Source: JAAZBA01 sp964461815
GTDB lineage: Bacteria; Bacillota; Clostridia; Oscillospirales; QAMX01
Length of the DNA stretch: 64,000 nucleotides
Reading direction: 5' to 3'
Assembly (NCBI GenBank): GCA_964461815.1
Contig: CAYWVF010000007.1
Location: 49,352-113,351 of the forward strand
Position 1 is the first letter of the stretch, and the number at the start of each line of letters is the position of its first letter. Positions 1 to 8,060 of the stretch are shown piece after piece. A program made the position numbers and the translations under genes. The notes under the pieces are model-generated. The model saw only the letters and a program-made list of their open reading frames with translations, had not been told where the DNA came from and did not search any database.

Positions 1-1650
1 GTATCTGTTTACTGTTGCATCATTTGTAGTATATGAGCTCAGATCGAACAGATCAAATGCTCTCTTAGCTTCGCTGTATCTCTTTGGGAAGTTGAGCTTG
101 ACATATCTGGATTTTTCATCCTCGATAGAGCCTGCACCTTCAAAGTTCCATGCAAAGTCAGCCTGTGCTCTGTGGTTTCTGTCATAGGATTCATCCCATG
201 CAGAATAAGAACGCATACCCTCTACATTTTCTTCATTTGCCATTTTTGCAAGGAGGTAGATGTTCTTAAGAGGATTGGATATAACTGTCCAGTGATAATA
301 GCCATTCCACGGCTTAACTGTACGTCTGATACCGAGATCCGGACGTGTTGTCTGGAACATAAGGCTTTCCTGATAATCATTGTATGTCCACCAGTCTATG
401 CAAACTACATCAAGAAGGTCGTTGTCACGAAGCAGCTTCATCATGTTATCTGTGTTATTTCCAAGCATATAGCTTGTTTCATGTCCCCAATCCTTTTCGA
501 TAAGCATATCGTGGTACATGTAGATGTTTGTCATGCCTTTTGACTTGAGGTGCTTAAAGATCTTGATCGCATGATCCATAAAGCGCTGACCTCTGTCCTT
601 TTTAGCACACTCGGGGCACTTACACCATGGAGAACGATTACGATATATATCTTCTGCATTCTGTGCTATTCCGTCGCCAACTTCATCAAGACCTACGTCA
701 AATGAAGTTATTCCGTTTGGCTTCAAATACCTGTCGATTATTTCATCATATATATCAAACAGCATCTCATATGTCTTCGGGTTGGATGTGCAGAAGCCTG
801 TCAATGACGGCTCACCGTTTTCATCCTTAGCCGATACTTCCGGATACATATTCGGAATAAGAGTATTGTGACCATATGAGTTAAACATCGGGCAAACCTC
901 TACGCCCTTTGTTTTACCGTAAGCTATGAGCTCTGCAAAGAAGTCCTTCTCTACCATCGGAGGAAGCTTCTTGAAGTTGACCCATTCGTCATTCTTCGGA
1001 GAATAATATTTACCATAAACAGGAGCCTGGAGCTTTGGATACTTCTTTATAGGTACATAAAGATATTCCGATACCTTGCCATCATACTGTACACACCAGC
1101 AACCGTATACGGATACTGCGAGATGATTCTGCTTCATCTCTTCCATATGGTCTATTACATGCTTCCAGTCTTCAAGTTCCATCAGGTTGGAGCCGTATCT
1201 TGTCTCCATGAAGTGGCCTCTTGTCTTAAGATCCGGATAGTCAACCATTTCAAATGCAGGAAGTGCAAGTTTGCCCTCTTCAACTACGAGCATCTGGAGC
1301 AACGTAGTTACTGCATAGTAAAGACCTGCACAACCATAGCCTGTAAGTGTTATAACATTATCAAAAGCCTTGATTGCATATCCCTGATCTGCGTTTTTCA
1401 TGCCTTCCGGAGCATCGGCAAGGCTAAGTACGATCTTTACATCGCCTTTTGCACAGCATGGGCAAACATTGATCTTTTTTGCAAGCTTATCCTTTAATTT
1501 CTTTACTGCATTTGCAGAAAGCTCACAACCCTCGGTAATATTTGCTTCAATGCTGTAATTAGCTCTACCGGGTACGCCTATCAATATTTCCTTACCATCC
1601 AAGTAACTGAACTTTTGAGGAACAGGTGAAATACGGTCTAATATGCACAT
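1..1650 (-). CDS. Beta-N-acetylhexosaminidase-like glycoside hydrolase (GH20), C-terminus off the left edge
   Basis: The reading frame starts at an ATG at 1650, with GGAG eight bases upstream, and is still open at base 1, so 550 codons are visible and the end is missing. Around residues 85-115 it has a GH20-type N-terminal alpha/beta domain (GCAGLYYAVTTLLQML). The following TIM barrel carries LDEVGDG, which puts an Asp-Glu pair at D322-E323. In GH20 that pair is the catalytic centre of substrate-assisted hydrolysis of terminal N-acetylhexosamines. No signal peptide is seen, so the enzyme is probably cytoplasmic and trims imported oligosaccharides. It has its own good promoter at 1706-1734 and reads away from the next gene. 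The family is well supported. Substrate is not: some GH20-like enzymes prefer lacto-N-biose or galactosaminides. A second GH20 gene lies at 30416-32293. Confidence 0.85.
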   Translation of the reverse strand, partial: MCILDRISPVPQKFSYLDGKEILIGVPGRANYSIEANITEGCELSANAVKKLKDKLAKKINVCPCCAKGDVKIVLSLADAPEGMKNADQGYAIKAFDNVITLTGYGCAGLYYAVTTLLQMLVVEEGKLALPAFEMVDYPDLKTRGHFMETRYGSNLMELEDWKHVIDHMEEMKQNHLAVSVYGCWCVQYDGKVSEYLYVPIKKYPKLQAPVYGKYYSPKNDEWVNFKKLPPMVEKDFFAELIAYGKTKGVEVCPMFNSYGHNTLIPNMYPEVSAKDENGEPSLTGFCTSNPKTYEMLFDIYDEIIDRYLKPNGITSFDVGLDEVGDGIAQNAEDIYRNRSPWCKCPECAKKDRGQRFMDHAIKIFKHLKSKGMTNIYMYHDMLIEKDWGHETSYMLGNNTDNMMKLLRDNDLLDVVCIDWWTYNDYQESLMFQTTRPDLGIRRTVKPWNGYYHWTVISNPLKNIYLLAKMANEENVEGMRSYSAWDESYDRNHRAQADFAWNFEGAGSIEDEKSRYVKLNFPKRYSEAKRAFDLFDLSSYTTNDATVNRY

Positions 1651-1705
1651 AAGCCATTCTCCTTTTTTCTCTGTAAAATTTATAGATTTTGTATTCTATA
1701 TTTCG

Positions 1706-1734
1706 ATTATATCATTCATCTTATACAATTACAA
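1706..1734 (-). promoter_or_regulatory. Sigma-A type promoter for the GH20 gene
   Basis: On the minus strand TTGTAA (1734-1729) and TATAAT (1711-1706) are separated by 17 bases. The -10 hexamer lies about 55 bases upstream of the start codon at 1650. Confidence 0.65.
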
Positions 1735-1787
1735 CAAAAAAGAATAGGACGATATTCAGATTGGATGTGCAAATATTATCTGTGAAA

Positions 1788-1806
1788 GAGCGTCAAAAAC
1801 ACGCTC
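1788..1806 (-). terminator. Possible weak terminator after the methyltransferase/MTHFR fusion
   Basis: GAGCGT (1788-1793) and ACGCTC (1801-1806) form a six-base-pair stem that overlaps the stop codon at 1805-1807. On the minus strand it is followed only by TTTCACAG, a poor U-tract, so termination may be inefficient. Confidence 0.35.
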
Positions 1807-3508
1807 AATTTTGCTTTTTTAGCTTATCGATAAGTGCTATTATCATATCGGTACGTCTAAGAGGTATCATAAAATAAAATCCATCGCAGTAAGGCATACA
1901 TTTTTTCATTACTTTGTACGAGAAATTCACGGAAGCTTCTCTTGCCGGACTGCCCTTTAAGTTTTTCATACTTTCTATAAGCTCAGCAGGTATTGTTACG
2001 CCGACGACCTCATTGTTCAGAAAAACAGCATTTTTATAACTCGCTACAGGCATTATCCCGGCAAGTATATAACCATTTAACCTTTCTCTTGCTTTTTTTA
2101 AGTTGTTTATCGACTCATCCGTATATATCGTTTGAGTCATAAAATATTTTGCACCGCATTGCTCTTTTTTTACAGCACGCTCTAGCTCTGCATTGAAATT
2201 CACCGCATTCACATTTATAGCACCACCGCAGAAATATCCACCTATCTCATTTATCATAGATATGAGATTATATGAGTTCATAGCGAATACACCTTTTTTA
2301 CCGCTGCGCTCCGATGATGATATAGGATCACCTGTGATCGCAAATATATTTGTTATATCCTCGATAGATGCCGCTATCAATGAGCCTTTTATTGCTATAT
2401 CATTTCTGTCTCGACATGTTATATGAGGCATTACATCAATACTCACCTCACGTTTAATCTTTGCAGCCATCATTATGCTGTCGGCACGTGTTCTTGAAAG
2501 CGGAGAGTCGGAAATAGTTATAACATCTGCACCTGAATGCTTTAGCATCATAGCCTCTCGTATCATATCCGCACTGTTTTTGTCTACAGGAGACTCAACC
2601 TCTACCGCTATCACCTTTTTCCCTGCTCTAAGCTTCTCTTCCAATAAGCTATGGCTTTCTTCGGCTGTATTCTTCACGCTTTCCGATGCTTCGTGTATAT
2701 TATATTCAAGCTTTTTTATCTTTTCTTTTGCAAGTCTTATATGGTTTGGAGTCGTTCCGCAGCAGCCTCCTATGATCCCTACTCCAAGCTTTGTGATTTC
2801 GCATATTTTATCCGAATAATATTCCGCATTATCTCTGTAAACGGTACGTCCTCCGATCGATGACGGATATCCGGAGTTTGGCATTGCACTTAATTTTTCA
2901 GCAGGGAATCCTGCTTCGGATAAAAGCTTTTTCATATGTCCTGCACCGCATATGCAGTTAAGACCCGAAGCATCAGCGATTTTCAGTGCTTTGGAAATAA
3001 GATTTTTATAGTAATATCCCTTTTGTGTATATCCGTCAAGCGATACAGCAAATGAGATCACTATAAACGAATCTGGGATCGTTTCCTTTATGTACTTTAC
3101 GGCAGGAAGTACCATGTCAGAATCGCTGAGCGTTTCAAAAATGAATCGCTTTGCACCACATTTTATAAAAATATCTGCAAGCTCGATATAGTCATCCGCT
3201 GATTCAGCCTGAGAAATATATCCTATATCGGCAAAAACGTCTGCATCATAGCCTTCACAGGCTTTTGATGCAATATTCCAGCCGCTTTCTATCAATATCT
3301 TCCTGTACTCGTATTCCGGGAATTCATATTTATTTACACCGTAGGTATTTGTTTTTAATGCAGTAGCTCCTGCCTCCAAATACTCTCTATGTATTTTAAA
3401 TACGCTTTCCGGCATACTTATATTTGCTTCTTCACATTTTATTTCCGGGGAAACGGTCTTGTAAAAATATGTTCCGAATGCTCCGTCAAAAAAATATTTT
3501 AATTCCAT
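1805..3508 (-). CDS. Homocysteine S-methyltransferase / methylenetetrahydrofolate reductase fusion (YitJ type)
   Basis: This 567-residue protein joins two one-carbon domains. The N-terminal half (about 1-265) is a zinc-dependent homocysteine methyltransferase barrel: the conserved cysteines are in LNCICGAGH (C185) and IIGGCCGTTPNH (C249, C250). The second half (about 295-560) resembles methylenetetrahydrofolate reductase, with AVEVESP near its start and ITGDP further on. Such fusions regenerate methionine, or supply methyl-THF to a methyltransferase partner. I chose the ATG at 3508 because AAGGG lies about ten bases upstream; a longer frame from a TTG at 3526 would swallow that ribosome binding site. 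The gene is monocistronic, with a promoter at 3548-3576. No S-box riboswitch is visible in its short leader. No cobalamin-binding MetH-type module is present here. Confidence 0.88.
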   Translation of the reverse strand: MELKYFFDGAFGTYFYKTVSPEIKCEEANISMPESVFKIHREYLEAGATALKTNTYGVNKYEFPEYEYRKILIESGWNIASKACEGYDADVFADIGYISQAESADDYIELADIFIKCGAKRFIFETLSDSDMVLPAVKYIKETIPDSFIVISFAVSLDGYTQKGYYYKNLISKALKIADASGLNCICGAGHMKKLLSEAGFPAEKLSAMPNSGYPSSIGGRTVYRDNAEYYSDKICEITKLGVGIIGGCCGTTPNHIRLAKEKIKKLEYNIHEASESVKNTAEESHSLLEEKLRAGKKVIAVEVESPVDKNSADMIREAMMLKHSGADVITISDSPLSRTRADSIMMAAKIKREVSIDVMPHITCRDRNDIAIKGSLIAASIEDITNIFAITGDPISSSERSGKKGVFAMNSYNLISMINEIGGYFCGGAINVNAVNFNAELERAVKKEQCGAKYFMTQTIYTDESINNLKKARERLNGYILAGIMPVASYKNAVFLNNEVVGVTIPAELIESMKNLKGSPAREASVNFSYKVMKKCMPYCDGFYFMIPLRRTDMIIALIDKLKKQN

Positions 3509-3547
3509 CTGATATTGTCCCTTCAATAACTCACTTTTATATATAAT

Positions 3548-3576
3548 ATTATAGTATAGAAAAACCGCAAAGTAAA
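3548..3576 (-). promoter_or_regulatory. Sigma-A type promoter for the methyltransferase/MTHFR fusion
   Basis: On the minus strand TTTACT (3576-3571) and TATAAT (3553-3548) are 17 bases apart. The -10 is about 40 bases upstream of the ATG at 3508. Confidence 0.65.
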
Positions 3577-3615
3577 GCGGCTTATTTTAAATTCATCTAA
3601 TGATCGAAAAAAATC

Positions 3616-3651
3616 AAGGCTTGTTACTCGCTTTTGCAGGTAACAAGCCTT
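3616..3651 (-). terminator. Strong intrinsic terminator of the sugar-isomerase/kinase operon
   Basis: Perfect 12-bp inverted arms (3616-3627 and 3640-3651, AAGGCTTGTTAC type) flank a 12-base loop. On the minus strand the stem is followed by GATTTTTTTCG. It ends the operon whose last member is the decayed gene at 3700-4594. Confidence 0.9.
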
Positions 3652-3699
3652 CTGGTATACTTGAATAATTCAAATTAGAAATAACAGTGGATCTTACTA

Positions 3700-4594
3700 T
3701 TAGTTTCTTATATCTATGTCCAATTCTTTGATCCACGGATCGTCACCATCTTCTGCCGTACCGTTGTAGTGAATATTGCTAAACACAACATTCTCCATCG
3801 TCACGTCTCCGGCGTAGATATCACTGATATATGAATCCTTAAGCGATGCTCCGAGATATACTGTACCTCGGCGAAGTGAATACACGCCTCGTACATTTAT
3901 CTCATTGGTCTCCCCTAGGCATAATACTCTTTCCATATAATAGTTGCACTCGCCTATTCTAACAATGCCCCACGGACCATACTCACCGCCTACGTCGGCA
4001 ATATTCTCTATAGATACCCGATAAACCTTTGCTCCGTCATGATTTCTGATCGCAACGATCGACTGTCTTGTGTAAGCACGTACATTTCTGATCGTAATGT
4101 CATGAATATCGATACCACCGTTCTCTGGGACAAGTGAACTATCTGTACCTTTCGGAAAAGCTGATATCGCAACAACGTCATCACCTGTACGGTCTGTGAT
4201 ATTTTCGACAAGGATATCAGAGCATCCGAGTCTCAAATCATTGCCTTTACCGCCATCAAGAACAGCTTCTCCACGTCCGATAATACGAATACCATGCTGA
4301 GCACCTTTGAGCTTCAGTCCAATGTCAGTATACATATTCTCGTTTCTGAATATATTTTCATAAATACCCTCTGCAAGTGTCAGATGACAATCATCAAGTA
4401 TCACAGTTATATCGGATGGAAGAAGTATACTCTTCTTAATCAGCTATTCATCCCGACCTGTACGCATACACTTACGTGGAATGCGTACAAATCGTATCGA
4501 ACTGTTTTTGGGCGGCATTTACTGTGTTTTGTATGTATTCAGAATCGGATGAACCGACAAGTTCATCAACATTTGGATCTTAGCATAATTTCAT
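3700..4594 (-). pseudogene. Decayed right-handed beta-helix (GH28-like) glycosidase gene
   Basis: The intact stretch (below about 4430) encodes beta-helix repeats with GIDIHDITIRNVRAY and LGCSDILVENI, like polygalacturonase-type (GH28/pectate-lyase-like) proteins. Reading upstream on the minus strand, the homologous N-terminus can be followed through lesions. From an ATG at 4594 there is an in-frame TAA after four codons, then a stretch with SDSEYIQNTVNAAQKQF. Next comes a frameshift near 4490 into IPRKCMRTGRDE, an in-frame TAG where a Trp seems expected, then LIKKSILLPSDITVILDDC running into the open part. A segment also appears to be missing between VLDGGKGN and DLRLGCSD, where relatives I recall have roughly 80 more residues. 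These are multiple independent inactivating changes. It sits at the operon end before the terminator at 3616-3651. A shortened product from the GTG near 4404 cannot be excluded. Confidence 0.8.
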
Positions 4595-4627
4595 TAGTAG
4601 CGCCTATCCGTTATATGGACATACTCA

Positions 4628-6001
4628 TTATGCAAGACCGAGTTCACGCTCTACCTCGAATATAGCCTCGTCAATAATATCAAGACCCTTGATAGCCATG
4701 TCATCTTCCATAATGAGCAGCGGAGACAGACGAAGGATATGTCCCGATGGTACCCACGCAAGGCCCTTGGAGAATGCTCTCTGATATACAAGTCTGCCTG
4801 CTTCCGGATACGCTTCCTTAGTTGCCTTATCCTTAACAAGCTCTATTGCCAATAAGCAGCCTTTACCGCGAACATCACCGATGATCTTATGCTCGTCCTT
4901 CATCTTATTCATTCTCTTCAGGAACAGCTCGCCCAAATGAGCACTTTTTTCGCACAGATTCTCTTCTTCCATAACTTCGATAGAGGCAAGAGCCGCTGCA
5001 CATGCCATCGGATTTCCACCATAGCTGGATGATGCGGATATCTTTTCAATAGACGGTGCCAGATCCTTAGAAACGCACATTGCCGTTACAGGGAATCCGT
5101 TGCCAAAGCCCTTACCGAGTGTTGTAATATCAGCTGTAACATTCCAGTGATCCATAGCAAGCATTTTACCTGTACGACCCATACATGTCAAAACTTCATC
5201 TGCAAAAAGAAGAATGCCTCTCTTATTACAGAGCTCACGCAGTGCCGGCATGAAATCATCCGGAGGAACAACGCTGCCGCCCCAACCCTGTATAGGCTCA
5301 AGAACTATTGCAGCTACATTCTTGCCACCGTTTGACATTTCATTGTCAAGAATAGCTTCAAGATGACGAATATACGGTGTTGAATCCTTAAGTGCTTCTT
5401 CCTCTGTTCTGCCAAATGCATCACGGTAAGGATTCGGACGCGGTGCGAGCTTAAAGCCGGGAGCTCTCATAAATGTATCAACACCTACAACTGCCAGTGA
5501 ATTAGCACCAAGTGTTTTGCCGTGGAAATCTCTCCAGAATGAGATGAATTCAGCCTTGCCTGTTGCGGCACGAGCACAACGTAAGCCTGCTTCTACAGCT
5601 GTTGTACCGGAATCGTAAAGCTGGAAGCCGCCGAATCTGCCGCCTGTTGCCTCATGCAGCTTCTCCATGAGCTTCATCTTTACTTCTGTTGTAAAGTCAT
5701 GACAATTCATAAGCTTATTTGCATACTCAGCTACAGCTCCGCTTATTTTCGGATGGCAGTGACCGAGTCCTGTTACGTAGATACCGGATGAAAAGTCGAT
5801 ATACTTATTACCGTCAACGTCTGTAAGCACGCAGCCCTTACCTGATTCAAATGATACAGGGAAAAGTGATACCTGGCTTGAATAACCCTTCATATATTTT
5901 GCTGCTCTTGTATGATATTCAACAGACTTCGGTCCGGGAAGCTGTGTTTTTATATCCGGAACTGTATTTATATCTACCTTAGCCCAATTTTTGTCGTACA
6001 T
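4628..6001 (-). CDS. Class III pyridoxal-phosphate aminotransferase (4-aminobutyrate aminotransferase-like)
   Basis: This 457-residue protein has the fold-type I class III layout. GTTAVEAGLRCAR (about 132-144) binds the PLP phosphate, LFADEV (D268) contacts the pyridine nitrogen, and TTLGKGFGNGFPV supplies the Schiff-base lysine K297. Family members move an amino group from an omega-amine (GABA, ornithine, acetylornithine, beta-alanine or amino sugars) to a 2-oxoacid. The start ATG at 6001 has GGAGG seven bases upstream. It lies 22 bases after the GH-A hydrolase gene and before the beta-helix pseudogene, so it is in the sugar operon. Its job there could be transamination of a keto sugar or of an amine released from the glycan; that is inference from context only. 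Confidence 0.85.
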   Translation of the reverse strand: MYDKNWAKVDINTVPDIKTQLPGPKSVEYHTRAAKYMKGYSSQVSLFPVSFESGKGCVLTDVDGNKYIDFSSGIYVTGLGHCHPKISGAVAEYANKLMNCHDFTTEVKMKLMEKLHEATGGRFGGFQLYDSGTTAVEAGLRCARAATGKAEFISFWRDFHGKTLGANSLAVVGVDTFMRAPGFKLAPRPNPYRDAFGRTEEEALKDSTPYIRHLEAILDNEMSNGGKNVAAIVLEPIQGWGGSVVPPDDFMPALRELCNKRGILLFADEVLTCMGRTGKMLAMDHWNVTADITTLGKGFGNGFPVTAMCVSKDLAPSIEKISASSSYGGNPMACAAALASIEVMEEENLCEKSAHLGELFLKRMNKMKDEHKIIGDVRGKGCLLAIELVKDKATKEAYPEAGRLVYQRAFSKGLAWVPSGHILRLSPLLIMEDDMAIKGLDIIDEAIFEVERELGLA

Positions 6002-6023
6002 ATTTATACCTCCAAATTAATTA

Positions 6024-7997
6024 TTATTCATTTCTGATGAGATAATATATAGATGGGAATTTTTCACCCACATTAAACTTGATATAACCGTCTTCATATG
6101 TTGTCGGAATAAGACCAACATAAAATCCCTCGGCATTTATTCCCCATACCTTAAGATCAGGATTTTCTGTCTTGATCGATATTTCCGCTTCAATGACCTC
6201 AGCAAGAACAGGCGTTCTTCCCAGCTCGTACATAAGATCACCGACAAATTTTGAATCTGTGTTCATTGCACGTCCTACAGTTGTAAGCAGAATATTATCT
6301 GTCTTTGAAAGATCATCGCTTGTAAGTGATGATGCGGCAATTACAGCAAAATCTGTCTTGGATCTTACCTTGAATCCATCAAGCTCAATGAGACCATTTT
6401 TTCCTACCATTCCATATGCAACCTTTGTCATAGGTGTATCAATCGTACCGTATTGTTTTCTCCAGTTTCTGTAAAGCTCACCTGTATCCGATCTTACATC
6501 ACCTAACGACAGGTCAACCACCTGATCCTTATCTGTGATATGAGCTGTCGCTGTATTTGAGATCACTCCGTCATATTCGGAGCCGAGCCTTGTATATTCA
6601 GCTGCAGCATCCAGATTATTATATTCGTAGAAGCTTTTTGTCATATCACTGACCTTAAGAGCAATGCTTCCATCCGACTTTTTAACATCTCCGCGACGTG
6701 TAATAAGCGCTGCATGGTAGAATAATCCGAATTTAGCAGGATCGTTCCATGTTGAGAATAAGCCTTCTCTATATGGAATGCCGCCGATAGTAGCAGAGCT
6801 CACCTCTTTACCGAGAGGCATACCTTCCACTCTCGTACCGTACGCATATGTATGGATCGTATATCCTGACCAGCCCTGAAGCATACCTACAGCTGCACAT
6901 ACCAGAGGTGACTCGGCACGAAATTCATTCGGCCATGTGAGATCCCACTCTGAAATAAAGTAAGGCTTATCGGGCAGTCTATTCAGTGCGGTAGATGCAA
7001 AGCCGTACTCAGCCTGCTGAGTAAACGCCTTATGTATGCAACGTTTCTCTACTTCGCCCCAATGCCACCCATAAAAATACGGATGTCCGTCAGCATAGTC
7101 CGTAACATTCTGAGGCTTTGTAACAGCTCCCATTCTCTGCCAGTTTGTACCTGTGATAGGTATCTTTACATCGATCTTTCTGAGAAATGCGTACATATCA
7201 ACATAGTATTTTTCCATAAGATCGATCTTGAAGCTAACAAGCGGCTCGAAATTTTCATTGAGATCACATGTGTACGCATCAAAATCAATATCGTTTTCTT
7301 TTAACCATGCATTGAATAAGTCACGGAATTTTGAAGCATATGGTTCGATATCTATTTTTTGTGAGAAGAAGTCTGCTTCATTCACGATCTCTGTCATTAC
7401 AAAAACAGGATCATCCTTATATGCAATTCCCGTATATGGATTTACATGTGTCCAAAAATCATATGCAAATTTTTTCTGTAGCTCGATAAGTCTCTCGTCG
7501 TAGTAACAGTAGGGCTTAGCTGCATCCTTTAGAAGATGTACATTTTCCACTCCGTCACCTGATTTGAACTTTCTGTACGTCATTAAGTCGAAGTAAACGT
7601 ATATACCGTTCTTTTTCAGGCAATATACAAGATAATCCAGACGTTTCATGCTTTCGGGATCAAGCTCCATGGATGTAGATTGACGCTCTCCCTTTGTAAA
7701 CTGGAATATATTGGGCGTTGACCACTCGGCATCGAGCTGATGGAAACGCACTATGTTACAGCCTATCTTTGCAAGACGAAGAGCAACGCCTTCGGAATAG
7801 TCAAATGACGGAAAACATGCACCGGAATTGAAGTTTGTACCCCAAAATCTTCCTACTGTGCCGTCTTCAAATACAAATTTGTCTCCATCGGCTTTTAAAA
7901 ATCCATGCTTACCTGCCGGCACCTCGTTTTTATAAACGAATCTGAGATCAACAGGAGCATCATCGGCATATGCGGGAAATGGTATATACTTTGGCAT
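6024..7997 (-). CDS. Clan GH-A glycoside hydrolase (GH5-like), paralogue A
   Basis: The 657-residue protein has a (beta/alpha)8 catalytic domain with NIVRFHQLDAEW on an early strand. EIVNEADFF gives the Asn-Glu acid/base pair (E207), and FISEWDLTWPNE gives the likely nucleophile (E350). After about residue 450 follows a beta-rich accessory region ending in SIYYLIRNE. No signal peptide is present, so it is probably cytoplasmic. The ATG at 7997 was chosen because AAAGGAG lies eight bases upstream; a TTG at 8015 would sit within that site. It is closely similar along its whole length to the neighbour at 8061-10031, so the two arose by tandem duplication. The exact GH family and the substrate are unknown; the linked isomerase and kinase point to release of a deoxy-, pento- or hexose sugar. 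Confidence 0.8.
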   Translation of the reverse strand: MPKYIPFPAYADDAPVDLRFVYKNEVPAGKHGFLKADGDKFVFEDGTVGRFWGTNFNSGACFPSFDYSEGVALRLAKIGCNIVRFHQLDAEWSTPNIFQFTKGERQSTSMELDPESMKRLDYLVYCLKKNGIYVYFDLMTYRKFKSGDGVENVHLLKDAAKPYCYYDERLIELQKKFAYDFWTHVNPYTGIAYKDDPVFVMTEIVNEADFFSQKIDIEPYASKFRDLFNAWLKENDIDFDAYTCDLNENFEPLVSFKIDLMEKYYVDMYAFLRKIDVKIPITGTNWQRMGAVTKPQNVTDYADGHPYFYGWHWGEVEKRCIHKAFTQQAEYGFASTALNRLPDKPYFISEWDLTWPNEFRAESPLVCAAVGMLQGWSGYTIHTYAYGTRVEGMPLGKEVSSATIGGIPYREGLFSTWNDPAKFGLFYHAALITRRGDVKKSDGSIALKVSDMTKSFYEYNNLDAAAEYTRLGSEYDGVISNTATAHITDKDQVVDLSLGDVRSDTGELYRNWRKQYGTIDTPMTKVAYGMVGKNGLIELDGFKVRSKTDFAVIAASSLTSDDLSKTDNILLTTVGRAMNTDSKFVGDLMYELGRTPVLAEVIEAEISIKTENPDLKVWGINAEGFYVGLIPTTYEDGYIKFNVGEKFPSIYYLIRNE

Positions 7998-8060
7998 GAA
8001 CAAATCTCCTTTCAAGTGTTATTATAAAATATAAGCTGTATTAAAAATTCAGTATCTTAA

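Noticed and set aside
3509..3615. Possible SAM (S-box) riboswitch before the methionine-synthesis fusion gene
   Set aside because: The space between promoter and start is only about 40 bases and shows no kink-turn or terminator pair.
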